From the NCBI GenBank assembly GCA_023511405.1, contig JAIMBO010000012.1, forward strand, positions 1 to 41,242: 41,242 nt of DNA, in the 5' to 3' direction. The notes beneath the pieces were generated by a model. The model saw nothing but the letters and a program-made list of their open reading frames with translations, did not search any database and had not been told where the DNA came from. Numbering within the stretch: position 1 is the first letter of the stretch; each line of letters opens with the position of its first letter. The stretch is from Rubrobacteraceae bacterium (GTDB taxonomy: Bacteria > Actinomycetota > Rubrobacteria > Rubrobacterales > Rubrobacteraceae). Position numbers and translations under genes: made by a program. Shown piece by piece: positions 31,462 through 39,616 of this stretch.

Positions 31462-32397
31462 ATGCTCGACGTTGCGATAATGGTCGAGGGGCAGAACGGG
31501 ATCAGCTGGGAGCGCTGGAAGCGGCTGGTACGGGCGGCGGAGGACTTCGGGTTCTACGGGATCTTCCGCTCGGACCACTTCACGAACCCCTCCGGACCCG
31601 TGCTGGAGTCGCTCGAGCTGTGGTCCTCGCTCGCCTGGGTCGCGGACAACACCGGGCGCATCGAGTTCGGGCCTCTCGTGACCCCGGTCTCGTTCCGCCA
31701 CCCCGTGATCACGGCCTGGCAGGCCGCGGCCGTGGACGACCTGGCCGGCGGGCGACTCAGGCTCGGGCTCGGGGCCGGCTGGCAGGAGCGCGAGCACGAG
31801 GCCTTCGGGTTCGACCTGCTCGGCGTGCCGGAGCGTTTCGCCCGCTTCGAGGAGGGGCTTGAGGTCGTAACCCGCCTGCTGCGGGGGGAGGGGCCGGCCT
31901 CTTTCGAGGGCCGCTTCTACCGGCTGCACGAGGCCGAGCTGAAGCTGCGCTCGCCCCGTCCCGGCGGTCCCCCGATCGTCATCGGGGGCAACGGTCCCCG
32001 CAGGACGCTGCCGCTCGCCGTCCGCTACGCCGACGAGTGGAACGCGACCTTCCCGACGCTGGAGGAGTTCTCCCGGCTCAACCGCCGCCTCACGGAGATG
32101 CTGGAGGAGGCGGGCCGTCCGCCGGAGGAGGTGCGCCGCACGCTGATGACCCGCGCGGTCTTCGGCCGCACGGATGGGGAGGTGCGGCGCAAACTCGGAG
32201 GGCAGAGCGCGGACGAGCTGCGGCGGGAGGGGGCGGTCGTGGGCACCGCCCCGGAGTTCGTCGAGCAGCTCGGGCGGCTCGCGGAGGCCGGGGCGCAGGG
32301 GGTGATGCTGCAGTGGCTCGAAGCCGACGACATAGACGGTCTCGAGGCGCTCGCGGGCTCGGTGCTCCCGCAGCTTGGGGGAAGGGAGGATCGATGA
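31462..32397 (+). CDS. LLM-class (F420- or FMN-dependent) oxidoreductase
   Basis: The 311-residue protein has the luciferase-like monooxygenase fold. It begins LDVAIMVEGQNGISWERWKR and contains GFYGIFRSDHF, LGLGAGWQEREHEAFGF, GPPIVIGGNGPRRTLPLAVR and YADEWNATFPT, all typical of the actinobacterial F420-dependent group. The ATG at 31462 follows AGGAGG; an ATG five codons upstream is less good. Its stop overlaps the start of the PPOX protein. The two could act together on one substrate, with the divergent hydrolase (inference). Confidence 0.9.
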   Translation: MLDVAIMVEGQNGISWERWKRLVRAAEDFGFYGIFRSDHFTNPSGPVLESLELWSSLAWVADNTGRIEFGPLVTPVSFRHPVITAWQAAAVDDLAGGRLRLGLGAGWQEREHEAFGFDLLGVPERFARFEEGLEVVTRLLRGEGPASFEGRFYRLHEAELKLRSPRPGGPPIVIGGNGPRRTLPLAVRYADEWNATFPTLEEFSRLNRRLTEMLEEAGRPPEEVRRTLMTRAVFGRTDGEVRRKLGGQSADELRREGAVVGTAPEFVEQLGRLAEAGAQGVMLQWLEADDIDGLEALAGSVLPQLGGREDR

Positions 32398-32798
32398 GCG
32401 GACCGGATCGAAGGGTGGAGGAGAGGCTGCGGACGGAGGAGGTGATCTGGCTTACGACCGTGCGCCGCGACGGGCAGCCGCAGCCGGTCCCGGTGTGGTT
32501 TCTGTGGGAGGGGGAGACGTTTTTGATCTACTCGCAGCCCGACCGGCAGAAGCTGCGCAACATCGCCCGCAACCCCCGCGTCGCGCTCAACCTCAACAGC
32601 GACGCCCACGGAGGCGGGGTGGTGCGGATCGAAAGGAGGGCCGGGATCCTGGAGGGCTTCCCGCCGGCGACGGAGGTCCCGGAGTATCTGGAGAAGTGCC
32701 GGGAGCCGATCTCCCGCATCGGCTACGACCCGGAGGGCTTCGCCCGCGACTACTCCGTGGCCGTGCGCGTCACGCCCGACCGCTGGCAGAGCTGGTAG
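32394..32798 (+). CDS. PPOX-class flavin/F420-binding protein
   Basis: The 134-residue split-barrel protein is of the pyridoxamine-phosphate-oxidase-like family. VIWLTTVRRDGQPQPVPVWF, LIYSQPDRQKLRNIARNPRV and ALNLNSDAHGGG are characteristic of the actinobacterial F420-dependent enzyme group. The ATG at 32394 overlaps the stop of the LLM gene (ATGA). It ends one base from a convergent gene. Function beyond cofactor binding is unknown. Confidence 0.88.
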   Translation: MSGPDRRVEERLRTEEVIWLTTVRRDGQPQPVPVWFLWEGETFLIYSQPDRQKLRNIARNPRVALNLNSDAHGGGVVRIERRAGILEGFPPATEVPEYLEKCREPISRIGYDPEGFARDYSVAVRVTPDRWQSW

Positions 32799-32799
32799 G

Positions 32800-33591
32800 C
32801 TAACCCTCTACCTCCTGCTCGACCTTCTCCTCGTAGAAGCACAGGTACCCCCTCGCCTTCTGCGCCTCCGGGAGAGGATCGGGGTAGAGCCAGGCGGCGT
32901 CCTCGATGAGGGTGTCCCCGACCTTCAGCGAGCGGTAGGACGCGACCCCCTTGTAAGGGCAGACCGTATGGGTGTCGCTCGGAACCAGAAGATCCTCGCG
33001 CACGTCCTCGGGTGGGATGTAGTAGCGTGGTGGGAGGCTGGTCTCGAAGAGGACGAGCGGTCTCCTAGTCTCGGCGACGACCTCGCCGCCCACCGAGACC
33101 CTGACGTGTAAGGAGCTCTGGAGCACGTCCACCCGATGGTAGGGGTCGTGCGGGTGTCCGATCGTCTCCTCTTCCTCCTCCATCCAGCGGTCCATCCGGT
33201 CGTGGTAGAAGGCCAGGTACCCCGAGAGCGGCGGGGCGTCCTCGAGCGGCTCCGGGTAGCTCCAGACCGCGTTCTCGGCCAGCCTGCCTCCCGCCCGCAC
33301 CGAGAAGTAGACGGCCTCGCCCTTGAACGGGCAGCGCGTTCTGTGGTCGGTCTTCTCCAGCAGATCGGTCCTGACGTCCTCCTCGGGGAAGTAGTAGACG
33401 GGCAGGAGCCCGGTCTCGTGCAGGACCTTCACCCGGCGGCTGTCGGCGACGGTCTCGCCGCCGAAGAACGTACGCACCCGCTTGGGACAGTCCTCGAAGT
33501 AGAGGGTGTGGGGCTTGAGGATAGAGGTGTCGAAGTTGAACTCTCCGCTCCGCTTGGGGCCGAAGGGACCCGTTCCCATCGTGAGCGACAT
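32800..33591 (-). CDS. Tandem DUF427-domain protein
   Basis: The 263-residue protein contains two copies of DUF427. Copy 1 (about 30-125) reads KRVRTFFGGETVADSRRVKV, YYFPEEDVRTDLLEKTDHRT, CPFKGEAVYFSV and AVWSYPEP. Copy 2 (about 150-255) reads VRVSVGGEVVAETRRPLVLF, YYIPPEDVREDLL, CPYKGVASY and AAWLYPDP. The family is common in actinobacteria and its biochemical role is not known to me. ATG at 33591 follows AGGGAG. It is convergent with the PPOX gene. Confidence 0.9.
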   Translation of the reverse strand: MSLTMGTGPFGPKRSGEFNFDTSILKPHTLYFEDCPKRVRTFFGGETVADSRRVKVLHETGLLPVYYFPEEDVRTDLLEKTDHRTRCPFKGEAVYFSVRAGGRLAENAVWSYPEPLEDAPPLSGYLAFYHDRMDRWMEEEEETIGHPHDPYHRVDVLQSSLHVRVSVGGEVVAETRRPLVLFETSLPPRYYIPPEDVREDLLVPSDTHTVCPYKGVASYRSLKVGDTLIEDAAWLYPDPLPEAQKARGYLCFYEEKVEQEVEG

Positions 33592-33716
33592 GACTCCCTG
33601 CCTCCTCTGGATCTCTGGGCCGATGAGGTAATGGTACCCCAGCGTGGAGGTGGAGACGTGTGAAGTATGCTATCCGCCTGTTGTGTGTAGAAGCCGAGGG
33701 ATTCGAGGCGCATGTC

Positions 33717-34985
33717 ATGAACGAGGATTTACGCCGGGTACTTAGGACACCCGAGATGTTGTTCGTAGGGATAAACGCCGTGGTCGGAGGGGGCATCTTT
33801 CTTCTCCCCGGGCAGGCGGCCGCACAGGCTGGAGCGGCCTCGGTGTGGGCCTATCTGGCGGCGGGGATCGTGGTGGGCCTGATCGGTCTGTGCTTCGCCG
33901 AGCTCTCTACGATGTTCGACCGCACTGGTGGTCCGATCCTCTACGCACGAGCGGCGCTGGGCCGCACCGCTGGTTTCACCGTGGGATGGGCGGTATGGTT
34001 GACCTATCTCGTCGGGCTGGCCGCACTCTCCGATGGTTTCGTGAGTTATCTGGGATCGCTGTGGCCGGCGGCGAAGGACGGCGAGGTCTGGATCGTGCCG
34101 GCGCTCATCTTCGTTCTTTGCCTGCTGAACACGGTCGGGGTGCGGATGGGAGCCCGCGTGGTGCAGCTCTTCACCATCGCCAAGCTGGTGCCGCTCGCGG
34201 TGCTCGTCTTCGCCGGCCTGACCTTCGCCGGGGCGGTCGGAAACGCGGACCTGAGCCTGGTCCCGGGCGGTCGGGGGAGCTTTCTCGGGGCGGTCCTGAT
34301 CATCGTCTTCGCCTACGGGGGTTTCGAGGGAACGGCGATACCGGCGGGGGAGATGGTGAATCCACGGCGAGCGGTGGTCGTCGCGGTGCTCGGCACGCTC
34401 GCGGCGGTCACGACTTTCTACATGCTCGTCCAGTACGCCGCGTTGCGCATAGAGCCGAACCTCGCCTCGGCCGGTTCCCCGCTCGCCTCCGCCGGGGAGG
34501 CGGCTTTCTCCGGTGGGCTCGCATTGCTCACCGTGGGTGCCCTCGTCTCCATCTTCGGCACCCAGAGTGGGGTCGTGCTCCTCGCTCCGCGCACACTCTA
34601 CTCTCTGGCCCGGGAGGGGATGCTCCCCGAGGTCCTGGGCCGCGTTCACCCCCGATTCAAGACGCCTGTGGTCTCCATCTGGGTGACGGGTGTTCTGGTG
34701 GCGGTCCTCGCCGTCAGCGGCTCTGTCTCCTCGCTCATCTTGCTCAACGTCGCGGCTCGACTGTACCAGTACCTGATGGTTTGCATCTCGGCCGGGGTAC
34801 TGCGCCTGCGTGAGCCTGAGGCGCCTCGCGCGTTCCGGCTGCCGTTCGGGCCGGCGATCCCTGCCGTCGCCGGGATGCTCTGCCTGTTCCTCCTCTCCCG
34901 GCAGCCGGCCGTGAACCTGCTGGCGACCGCCGGTGCTCTCGCCGCCGGCCTCTTGTTGTACGCCGCGGGGTCCCGGAGGGTGTAG
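33717..34985 (+). CDS. APC-family amino acid/polyamine permease
   Basis: The 422-residue membrane transporter has about twelve hydrophobic segments. The N-terminal FVGINAVVGGGIFLLPGQAA is the conserved first helix with its GGGIF substrate loop, and IIVFAYGGFEGTAIPAGEMV is the conserved sixth-helix region of the APC family. I prefer ATG at 33717, because the in-frame 19-residue extension from a GTG at 33660 is not membrane-like and lacks homologous character. Four bases separate it from the OsmC gene. The substrate is unknown. Confidence 0.88.
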   Translation: MNEDLRRVLRTPEMLFVGINAVVGGGIFLLPGQAAAQAGAASVWAYLAAGIVVGLIGLCFAELSTMFDRTGGPILYARAALGRTAGFTVGWAVWLTYLVGLAALSDGFVSYLGSLWPAAKDGEVWIVPALIFVLCLLNTVGVRMGARVVQLFTIAKLVPLAVLVFAGLTFAGAVGNADLSLVPGGRGSFLGAVLIIVFAYGGFEGTAIPAGEMVNPRRAVVVAVLGTLAAVTTFYMLVQYAALRIEPNLASAGSPLASAGEAAFSGGLALLTVGALVSIFGTQSGVVLLAPRTLYSLAREGMLPEVLGRVHPRFKTPVVSIWVTGVLVAVLAVSGSVSSLILLNVAARLYQYLMVCISAGVLRLREPEAPRAFRLPFGPAIPAVAGMLCLFLLSRQPAVNLLATAGALAAGLLLYAAGSRRV

Positions 34986-34989
34986 AGTA

Positions 34990-35403
34990 ATGATCATGGC
35001 TGAGATGAAGGTCACAGTGCACCACCTGGGCGGGCAGCGTTATGCCGGGGTGAACCCCTCGGGTGACAAACTCTTGATAGACGGCAGCGAGGATTTCTCC
35101 CTGGGCATGCGTCCGATGGAGGCTCTGCTCGTCTCCCTGGGAACCTGCACGGCGTTCGACGTGGTGGAGATCCTGCACAAGCGCCGCACGCCGCCGGAGA
35201 GCTACCGCATCGAGCTCCGGGGGGAGCGGGCTGAGGAACATCCCCGGCGCTACACTAGCATAACCGTGCGCCACCTCGTGCGCGGGGAAGGGATCACGCA
35301 GAAGGTGCTCGATAGAGCGGTCACGCTCTCGCACGAGAAATATTGCTCGGTCGCCGCGACGCTCGACTGCGAGATAGAGAGCGAGGCGGTCCTGCTGGAG
35401 TAA
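34990..35403 (+). CDS. OsmC/Ohr-family protein
   Basis: The 137-residue OsmC-fold protein has the two Cys of the family's peroxide-reducing site: LVSLGTCTAFDVVEIL and HEKYCSVAATL. The N-terminal KVTVHHLGGQRYAGVNPSGD also fits. The YhfA-like members of this family detoxify organic peroxides or handle thiols. It follows the APC permease by four bases, with GGAGG inside the permease end. Confidence 0.9.
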   Translation: MIMAEMKVTVHHLGGQRYAGVNPSGDKLLIDGSEDFSLGMRPMEALLVSLGTCTAFDVVEILHKRRTPPESYRIELRGERAEEHPRRYTSITVRHLVRGEGITQKVLDRAVTLSHEKYCSVAATLDCEIESEAVLLE

Positions 35404-35407
35404 GCTC

Positions 35408-36331
35408 CTAGAGCCTCTCGAAGGCCGTGCGCAGCAGATCGAAGAACCCCTCCTCGTCCAGCCCCACCCCGACATCGGCGTTCGGTTCGCGCCCGGTGAC
35501 GCCGTGCAGGTCGCAGACGGTCTCCCCGCGGGTGAACTCCCCCCGGCACTCGACGTCCACCCGCATCCGGCGGGTCTCGACGAGCTCCGGGGCGAGCACC
35601 GCGGCGACCGCGACCGGGTCGTGCAGCGGCGGGGCGTCGAGCCCGTAGGTCTTCCTGTAGGTCGAGGCGTAGAACTCCATGAGGTCCGCGGCGAGCTCAC
35701 CGGCGCGCCCCGTACGGCGCAGGATCTCCCTCCGCTCCGGCGTGACCCTCGCCTGGTGGGTGACGTCGAGGCCGCACATCGTGACCGGGAGCCCCGACCC
35801 GAAGACCTCTTTTGCCGCCTCCGGGTCGACGTAGACGTTGAACTCCGCCGCCGGGGTGGTGTTGCCGGGTCCGATGCTCCCGCCCATGAGCGAGATGCGT
35901 GCGATCTTCTCCTTCGCCTCCGGGTGCTCGCGCAGCAGCGTGGCCACGTTGGTGAGGGGTCCGGTGGGGATTAGGGTAACCGGCCGCGTCGCCTCCCTCA
36001 GCGTCTTTGCGATGAGCTCCACCGCCCCGCGCGGGTCCGGGCCGAAGCCGGCGGGGGGTATCTCCGGCCCGTCGAGACCGCTCGGGCCGTGGATGGACTC
36101 CGCGGTCACCAGACGTCCCGAGAGCGGTCTTTTCGCTCCGGACCCGACGGGAACGTCCCCCCTCCCCAGGAAGGAGAGGAGGCGCAGCGCGTTGTTCGTG
36201 GTCTTCTCGAGCGGCGCGTTCCCGGCGACCGTGGTGACCGCGAGCACCTCCAGGCCCGGGGAGCCCAGCGCGAGCATCAGCGCGAGGGCGTCGTCGTGGC
36301 CCGGGTCCATGTCCAGGATGACGGGGACTAT
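35408..36331 (-). CDS. Nucleoside hydrolase (inosine-uridine type) with no ordinary start codon
   Basis: The enzyme of about 307 residues cleaves the N-glycosidic bond of nucleosides. The calcium site DMDPGHDD lies at the N-terminus, with IPTGPLTNVATLL, LMGGSIGPGNTTPAAEFNVY and the C-terminal Asp in LHDPVAVAAVL. No ATG, GTG or TTG occurs in frame between the upstream gene's end and the DMDPGHDD motif; the first ATG (36310) is inside the motif and would lose its first Asp. A GGAGG lies seven bases before an ATA at 36331 that overlaps the upstream stop as ATAG, so I place the start there. Confidence 0.8.
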   Translation of the reverse strand: MVPVILDMDPGHDDALALMLALGSPGLEVLAVTTVAGNAPLEKTTNNALRLLSFLGRGDVPVGSGAKRPLSGRLVTAESIHGPSGLDGPEIPPAGFGPDPRGAVELIAKTLREATRPVTLIPTGPLTNVATLLREHPEAKEKIARISLMGGSIGPGNTTPAAEFNVYVDPEAAKEVFGSGLPVTMCGLDVTHQARVTPERREILRRTGRAGELAADLMEFYASTYRKTYGLDAPPLHDPVAVAAVLAPELVETRRMRVDVECRGEFTRGETVCDLHGVTGREPNADVGVGLDEEGFFDLLRTAFERL

Positions 36332-37170
36332 CTCGACACCTCCTCGCGCCAGGAGTGGCGCGGCTCGTAGCCGAGCACCTTGCGGGCCTTCTCGATCGAG
36401 AGGAGCGTCTCGTTGCCCGCGGGCTCCCTCTTCAGCGGCACGTCCGGGTAGACCTCGGCCATGAGCTCGGTGCTCGGGCGCTCCATCACGGTGTCGGCGG
36501 CGGCGATGATGAATGCCTCCGCTCCGGAGATGTCGGCCTCCAGGCCCAGCCTGCAGGACTGGGCCACGTCTCTTGCGTCGACGTAGCCCCAGAGGTTCCA
36601 GCGGCGTATTTCGGGGTCGTCCTGGAAAGAGGGGAAGATCTCGTAGTCGTGCGGGGGCTCCATGACGTTCGAGAAGCGCAACCCCACGAAGGGGATGCCG
36701 CTCCAGCGGTTCATCTGACGGGCCATCTCCTCGGAGATCACCTTCGAGAGCGCGTAGCTCGACTCCGGGTAGAGCGGGTGCTCCTCGTCTATCGGGGCGT
36801 AGGCCGGCTTCTCCCGCTCGAACGGCAGCCCGAGCGTCGTCTCGCTCGAGGCCCACACCACCCGCTCCACGCCGAGCGCGACGGCGGCGGAGAAGACGTT
36901 GTAGGTGCTCAAGGTGTTGTTCTCGAAGGTCTTCCCCTCGGGCTGGAGGCCGGGGGCGGGGATGGCGGCGAGGTGGACGACGCCCTCGCAGCCGGACATC
37001 ACCTCGATGGTCTGGCCGAGGTCGGTGAGGTCGGTTCGGATGAACTCCGAAGCGGGTTCTCTCGGGGGGAGGGCGTCTGTGTTGAGCACCTCGTATCCGT
37101 GCTGCATGAGCTCCCGGACGACCGCCCGGCCCGCCTTGCCGCTCCCCCCGGTGACCAGCACCTTCCTCAT
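36328..37170 (-). CDS. NAD-dependent epimerase/dehydratase (extended SDR)
   Basis: The 280-residue extended short-chain dehydrogenase has the NAD-binding motif VLVTGGSGKAGRAVV at the N-terminus, the Tyr-Lys active pair in ESSYALSKVISEE, and LRFSNVMEPP in the substrate domain. ATG at 37170 lies eight bases after GGAGG; a GTG three codons earlier is an alternative. The stop overlaps the predicted start of the nucleoside hydrolase. The exact sugar substrate is unknown. Confidence 0.88.
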   Translation of the reverse strand: MRKVLVTGGSGKAGRAVVRELMQHGYEVLNTDALPPREPASEFIRTDLTDLGQTIEVMSGCEGVVHLAAIPAPGLQPEGKTFENNTLSTYNVFSAAVALGVERVVWASSETTLGLPFEREKPAYAPIDEEHPLYPESSYALSKVISEEMARQMNRWSGIPFVGLRFSNVMEPPHDYEIFPSFQDDPEIRRWNLWGYVDARDVAQSCRLGLEADISGAEAFIIAAADTVMERPSTELMAEVYPDVPLKREPAGNETLLSIEKARKVLGYEPRHSWREEVSR

Positions 37171-37261
37171 CCTTCGCACCTCCGATGTTTCGCCGGCGTT
37201 CCAGCGTCAATGATAGACCTCCGGGGCTGACGTGTCGGGCGTCGGGCCGTAGAATGGTCGC

Positions 37262-39616
37262 ATGCTGGGGAGATACGCAGAGCTCAAGGCACAGCTTCCG
37301 CCGGGTACGATCCTCTTCTACCAGGTAGGCACCTTCTTCGAGACCTTCGAGGAGGATGCGAAGACCATCTCCCGCGAGCTCTCGCTGCGGCTCACGAGCC
37401 GGGAGGCCGCGGGTGAGGGGCGGGTGCCGCTCGCCGGCGTCCCGGGGCACGCGCTCGAGGAGCATCTGGCGCTGCTCCTGAAGAAGGGATACTCGGTCGC
37501 GGTCGCCGAGCAACGGCCGCACCCGACCAAACCCAGGCAGTTCACCCGTGAGATCTCGCGCATCCTCACCCCCGGAACCGTCATAGAGGACAACGTCCTC
37601 TCCGCCGGGGAGGCGAACTACCTCGCCGCCGTCTGCGTGCGCGGGGAGAGGGCCGGGATCGCCGTGGCCGAGGCCTCGACAGGGGAGTTCACCGGGACGG
37701 AGGTTCCCGCGGATCAGGTGGCCTCCGAGCTCGAGCGGTGGTCCCCGCGGGAGATCGTCGTCCCCGAGAGGACGCCCGCGGAGGATCTCCCGAAGGTGCG
37801 GGCTGCGGTGAGCCCCGCGCCGCGCTGGACTTTTGAGCCTTCGGCCGGGGAGCAGGCGCTGAGGCGGCACTTCGGGGTGCAGAGCCTCAAGGGTTACGGG
37901 CTCGAAGGACGGGCGGCACTCGTCGGGGCGGCCGGGGCGCTCATCCACTACCTCTCCACGCTGCGCGGGGGGAGCCCGCCGGAGCAGATCGTCACCTTCC
38001 GGCCCTACTCGCCGGGTTCGGGGATGGTGCTCGACGCGGCGACCCGGCGTAATCTGGGGCTCGAGGAGCTCGTCGAGACCGTCGACCGCACCCGCACCCC
38101 GATGGGCCGGCGGGCGCACCGGCGGTGGCTCGAGCGGCCGCTGCTCGACGCGGGGCGTATCGAGCAGCGTCTGCGGGCCGTCGACGCCCTCGCCTCGGAC
38201 TACATGCTGAGGGAGGGGGTGAGGGAGATCCTCGGGCGCATCCCGGACATCGAGCGGATCGCGACCCGCATCGTGAGGCTCTCCGCCTCGCCCTCGGATC
38301 TGCTCTCGCTCCGGGACGCGCTCGCGGCCGTCGGCCCCCTGAGGGAGGCGCTCGGCCCCGCCGCTGAGGGGAGCGAACTGCTCGCGCGGGCGCTCGGTGC
38401 GATGGAGGAGCCGCCGGGGGTGCGCGGGCTGATCGAGGCCGCGATCAGCGAGGAGGAGGGTGAGATCATCAAGCCCGGCTACTCGGAGGAGCTCGACGAG
38501 GCCCGCTCCTTCCGCGACGGGGCGCACGAGTGGCTCACCCGCTTCGAGGCCGAGGAGCGCCTGAAGACCGGGCTCAAGTCGCTCAAGGTCGGCTACCGCG
38601 ACGGAGAAGGGTACTTCATCGAGGTTGCGGGCAGGGAGGCGAACCAGGTCCCGCCGCACTACGAGCACCGCAAGGCCTTGAAGCACAACGCCCGCTACGT
38701 CACCGTCGAGCTCAAGGAGCACGAGTCCAGGATGCTCGGGGCCCGCGAGGAGGTCGAGCGCCTGGAGCGCAGGATCCTCGGCGAGATCCGGGCCGCCGTC
38801 AGGGAGGCCGCCCCGGACCTCCAGCGGCTGGCCCGGGCGGTCGCGGTCGTCGACGTCGTGGCCTCGTTCGCCGCGGCGGCCAGCGAGCTGCGCTACTGCC
38901 GGCCGCGCATCACCGAGGGGCGCGGGATCGAGATCAGGGCCGGACGGCACCCGGTCGTCGAGCACGCCACCGACACCCCCTTCGTCCCGAACGACGTGAG
39001 CATAGACGGCTCCTCGCGCCTGCAGATCATAACCGGACCCAACATGGCCGGGAAGTCCGTCTACCTCAGGCAGACCGCGCTCATCGTCCTGCTCGCCCAG
39101 TCCGGCTCGTACGTGCCGGCCGGGGAGGCGTCTCTGGGGGTGGTGGACAGGATCTTCACCCGCGTCGGCGCGGAGGACAGGCTCGCGAGCGGGGAGTCGA
39201 CTTTCATGGTCGAGATGACCGAGGCGGCGACGATCCTCAACTCGGCGACCTCGCGCTCGCTCGTGATCCTGGACGAGGTCGGGCGCGGGACCTCGACCTA
39301 CGACGGGATGAGCCTCGCCTGGGCGATCGCCGAGCACCTGCACGACGAGGTGCAGTCGCTCACTTTGTTCGCCACCCACTACCACGAGCTGACCCGTCTG
39401 GCCGACACGCTCCCCGGCTGCCGCAACCTCAAGGCGACCGTCGAGGAGGTCGGCGGCGAGATAGTCTTCCTGCACAGGATCGAGGAGGGCTCGGAGTCCT
39501 CCTCCTACGGGGTGCACGTGGCGCGGCTCGCCGGGCTCCCGCGGCCGGTCGTCGAGCGGGCCGGGGAGATACTCTCGCGCCTGGAGGCCGAGGGGATAAA
39601 GGGGTTCGCGGGGTGA
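37262..39616 (+). CDS. mutS: DNA mismatch repair protein MutS
   Basis: The 784-residue MutS1 family protein binds base mismatches and recruits MutL. The mismatch-wedge motif is FYQVGTFFETFEEDA: Phe25 and Glu27 are kept, but the usual GDFYE reads GTFFE. The ATPase domain has Walker A GPNMAGKSVYLRQTAL near 592 and Walker B LVILDEVGRGTSTYDG near 666-681, then FATHYHELTRL. It is shorter than E. coli MutS (853), mostly by lacking the C-terminal tetramer tail. The ATG at 37262 has no clear ribosome site. Its stop overlaps the mutL start (GTGA). Confidence 0.97.
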   Translation: MLGRYAELKAQLPPGTILFYQVGTFFETFEEDAKTISRELSLRLTSREAAGEGRVPLAGVPGHALEEHLALLLKKGYSVAVAEQRPHPTKPRQFTREISRILTPGTVIEDNVLSAGEANYLAAVCVRGERAGIAVAEASTGEFTGTEVPADQVASELERWSPREIVVPERTPAEDLPKVRAAVSPAPRWTFEPSAGEQALRRHFGVQSLKGYGLEGRAALVGAAGALIHYLSTLRGGSPPEQIVTFRPYSPGSGMVLDAATRRNLGLEELVETVDRTRTPMGRRAHRRWLERPLLDAGRIEQRLRAVDALASDYMLREGVREILGRIPDIERIATRIVRLSASPSDLLSLRDALAAVGPLREALGPAAEGSELLARALGAMEEPPGVRGLIEAAISEEEGEIIKPGYSEELDEARSFRDGAHEWLTRFEAEERLKTGLKSLKVGYRDGEGYFIEVAGREANQVPPHYEHRKALKHNARYVTVELKEHESRMLGAREEVERLERRILGEIRAAVREAAPDLQRLARAVAVVDVVASFAAAASELRYCRPRITEGRGIEIRAGRHPVVEHATDTPFVPNDVSIDGSSRLQIITGPNMAGKSVYLRQTALIVLLAQSGSYVPAGEASLGVVDRIFTRVGAEDRLASGESTFMVEMTEAATILNSATSRSLVILDEVGRGTSTYDGMSLAWAIAEHLHDEVQSLTLFATHYHELTRLADTLPGCRNLKATVEEVGGEIVFLHRIEEGSESSSYGVHVARLAGLPRPVVERAGEILSRLEAEGIKGFAG

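Noticed and set aside
35401-35410. Fusion or frameshift between OsmC and nucleoside hydrolase genes
   Set aside because: They are on opposite strands and converge with separate stops; no shared frame.
35408-39517. Very long minus-strand open frame of over 1300 codons covering mutS antisense
   Set aside because: Only its last 300 residues are a real protein (nucleoside hydrolase). The rest is the high-GC shadow of mutS and the epimerase gene, with Arg/Pro/Gly-rich low-complexity translation.
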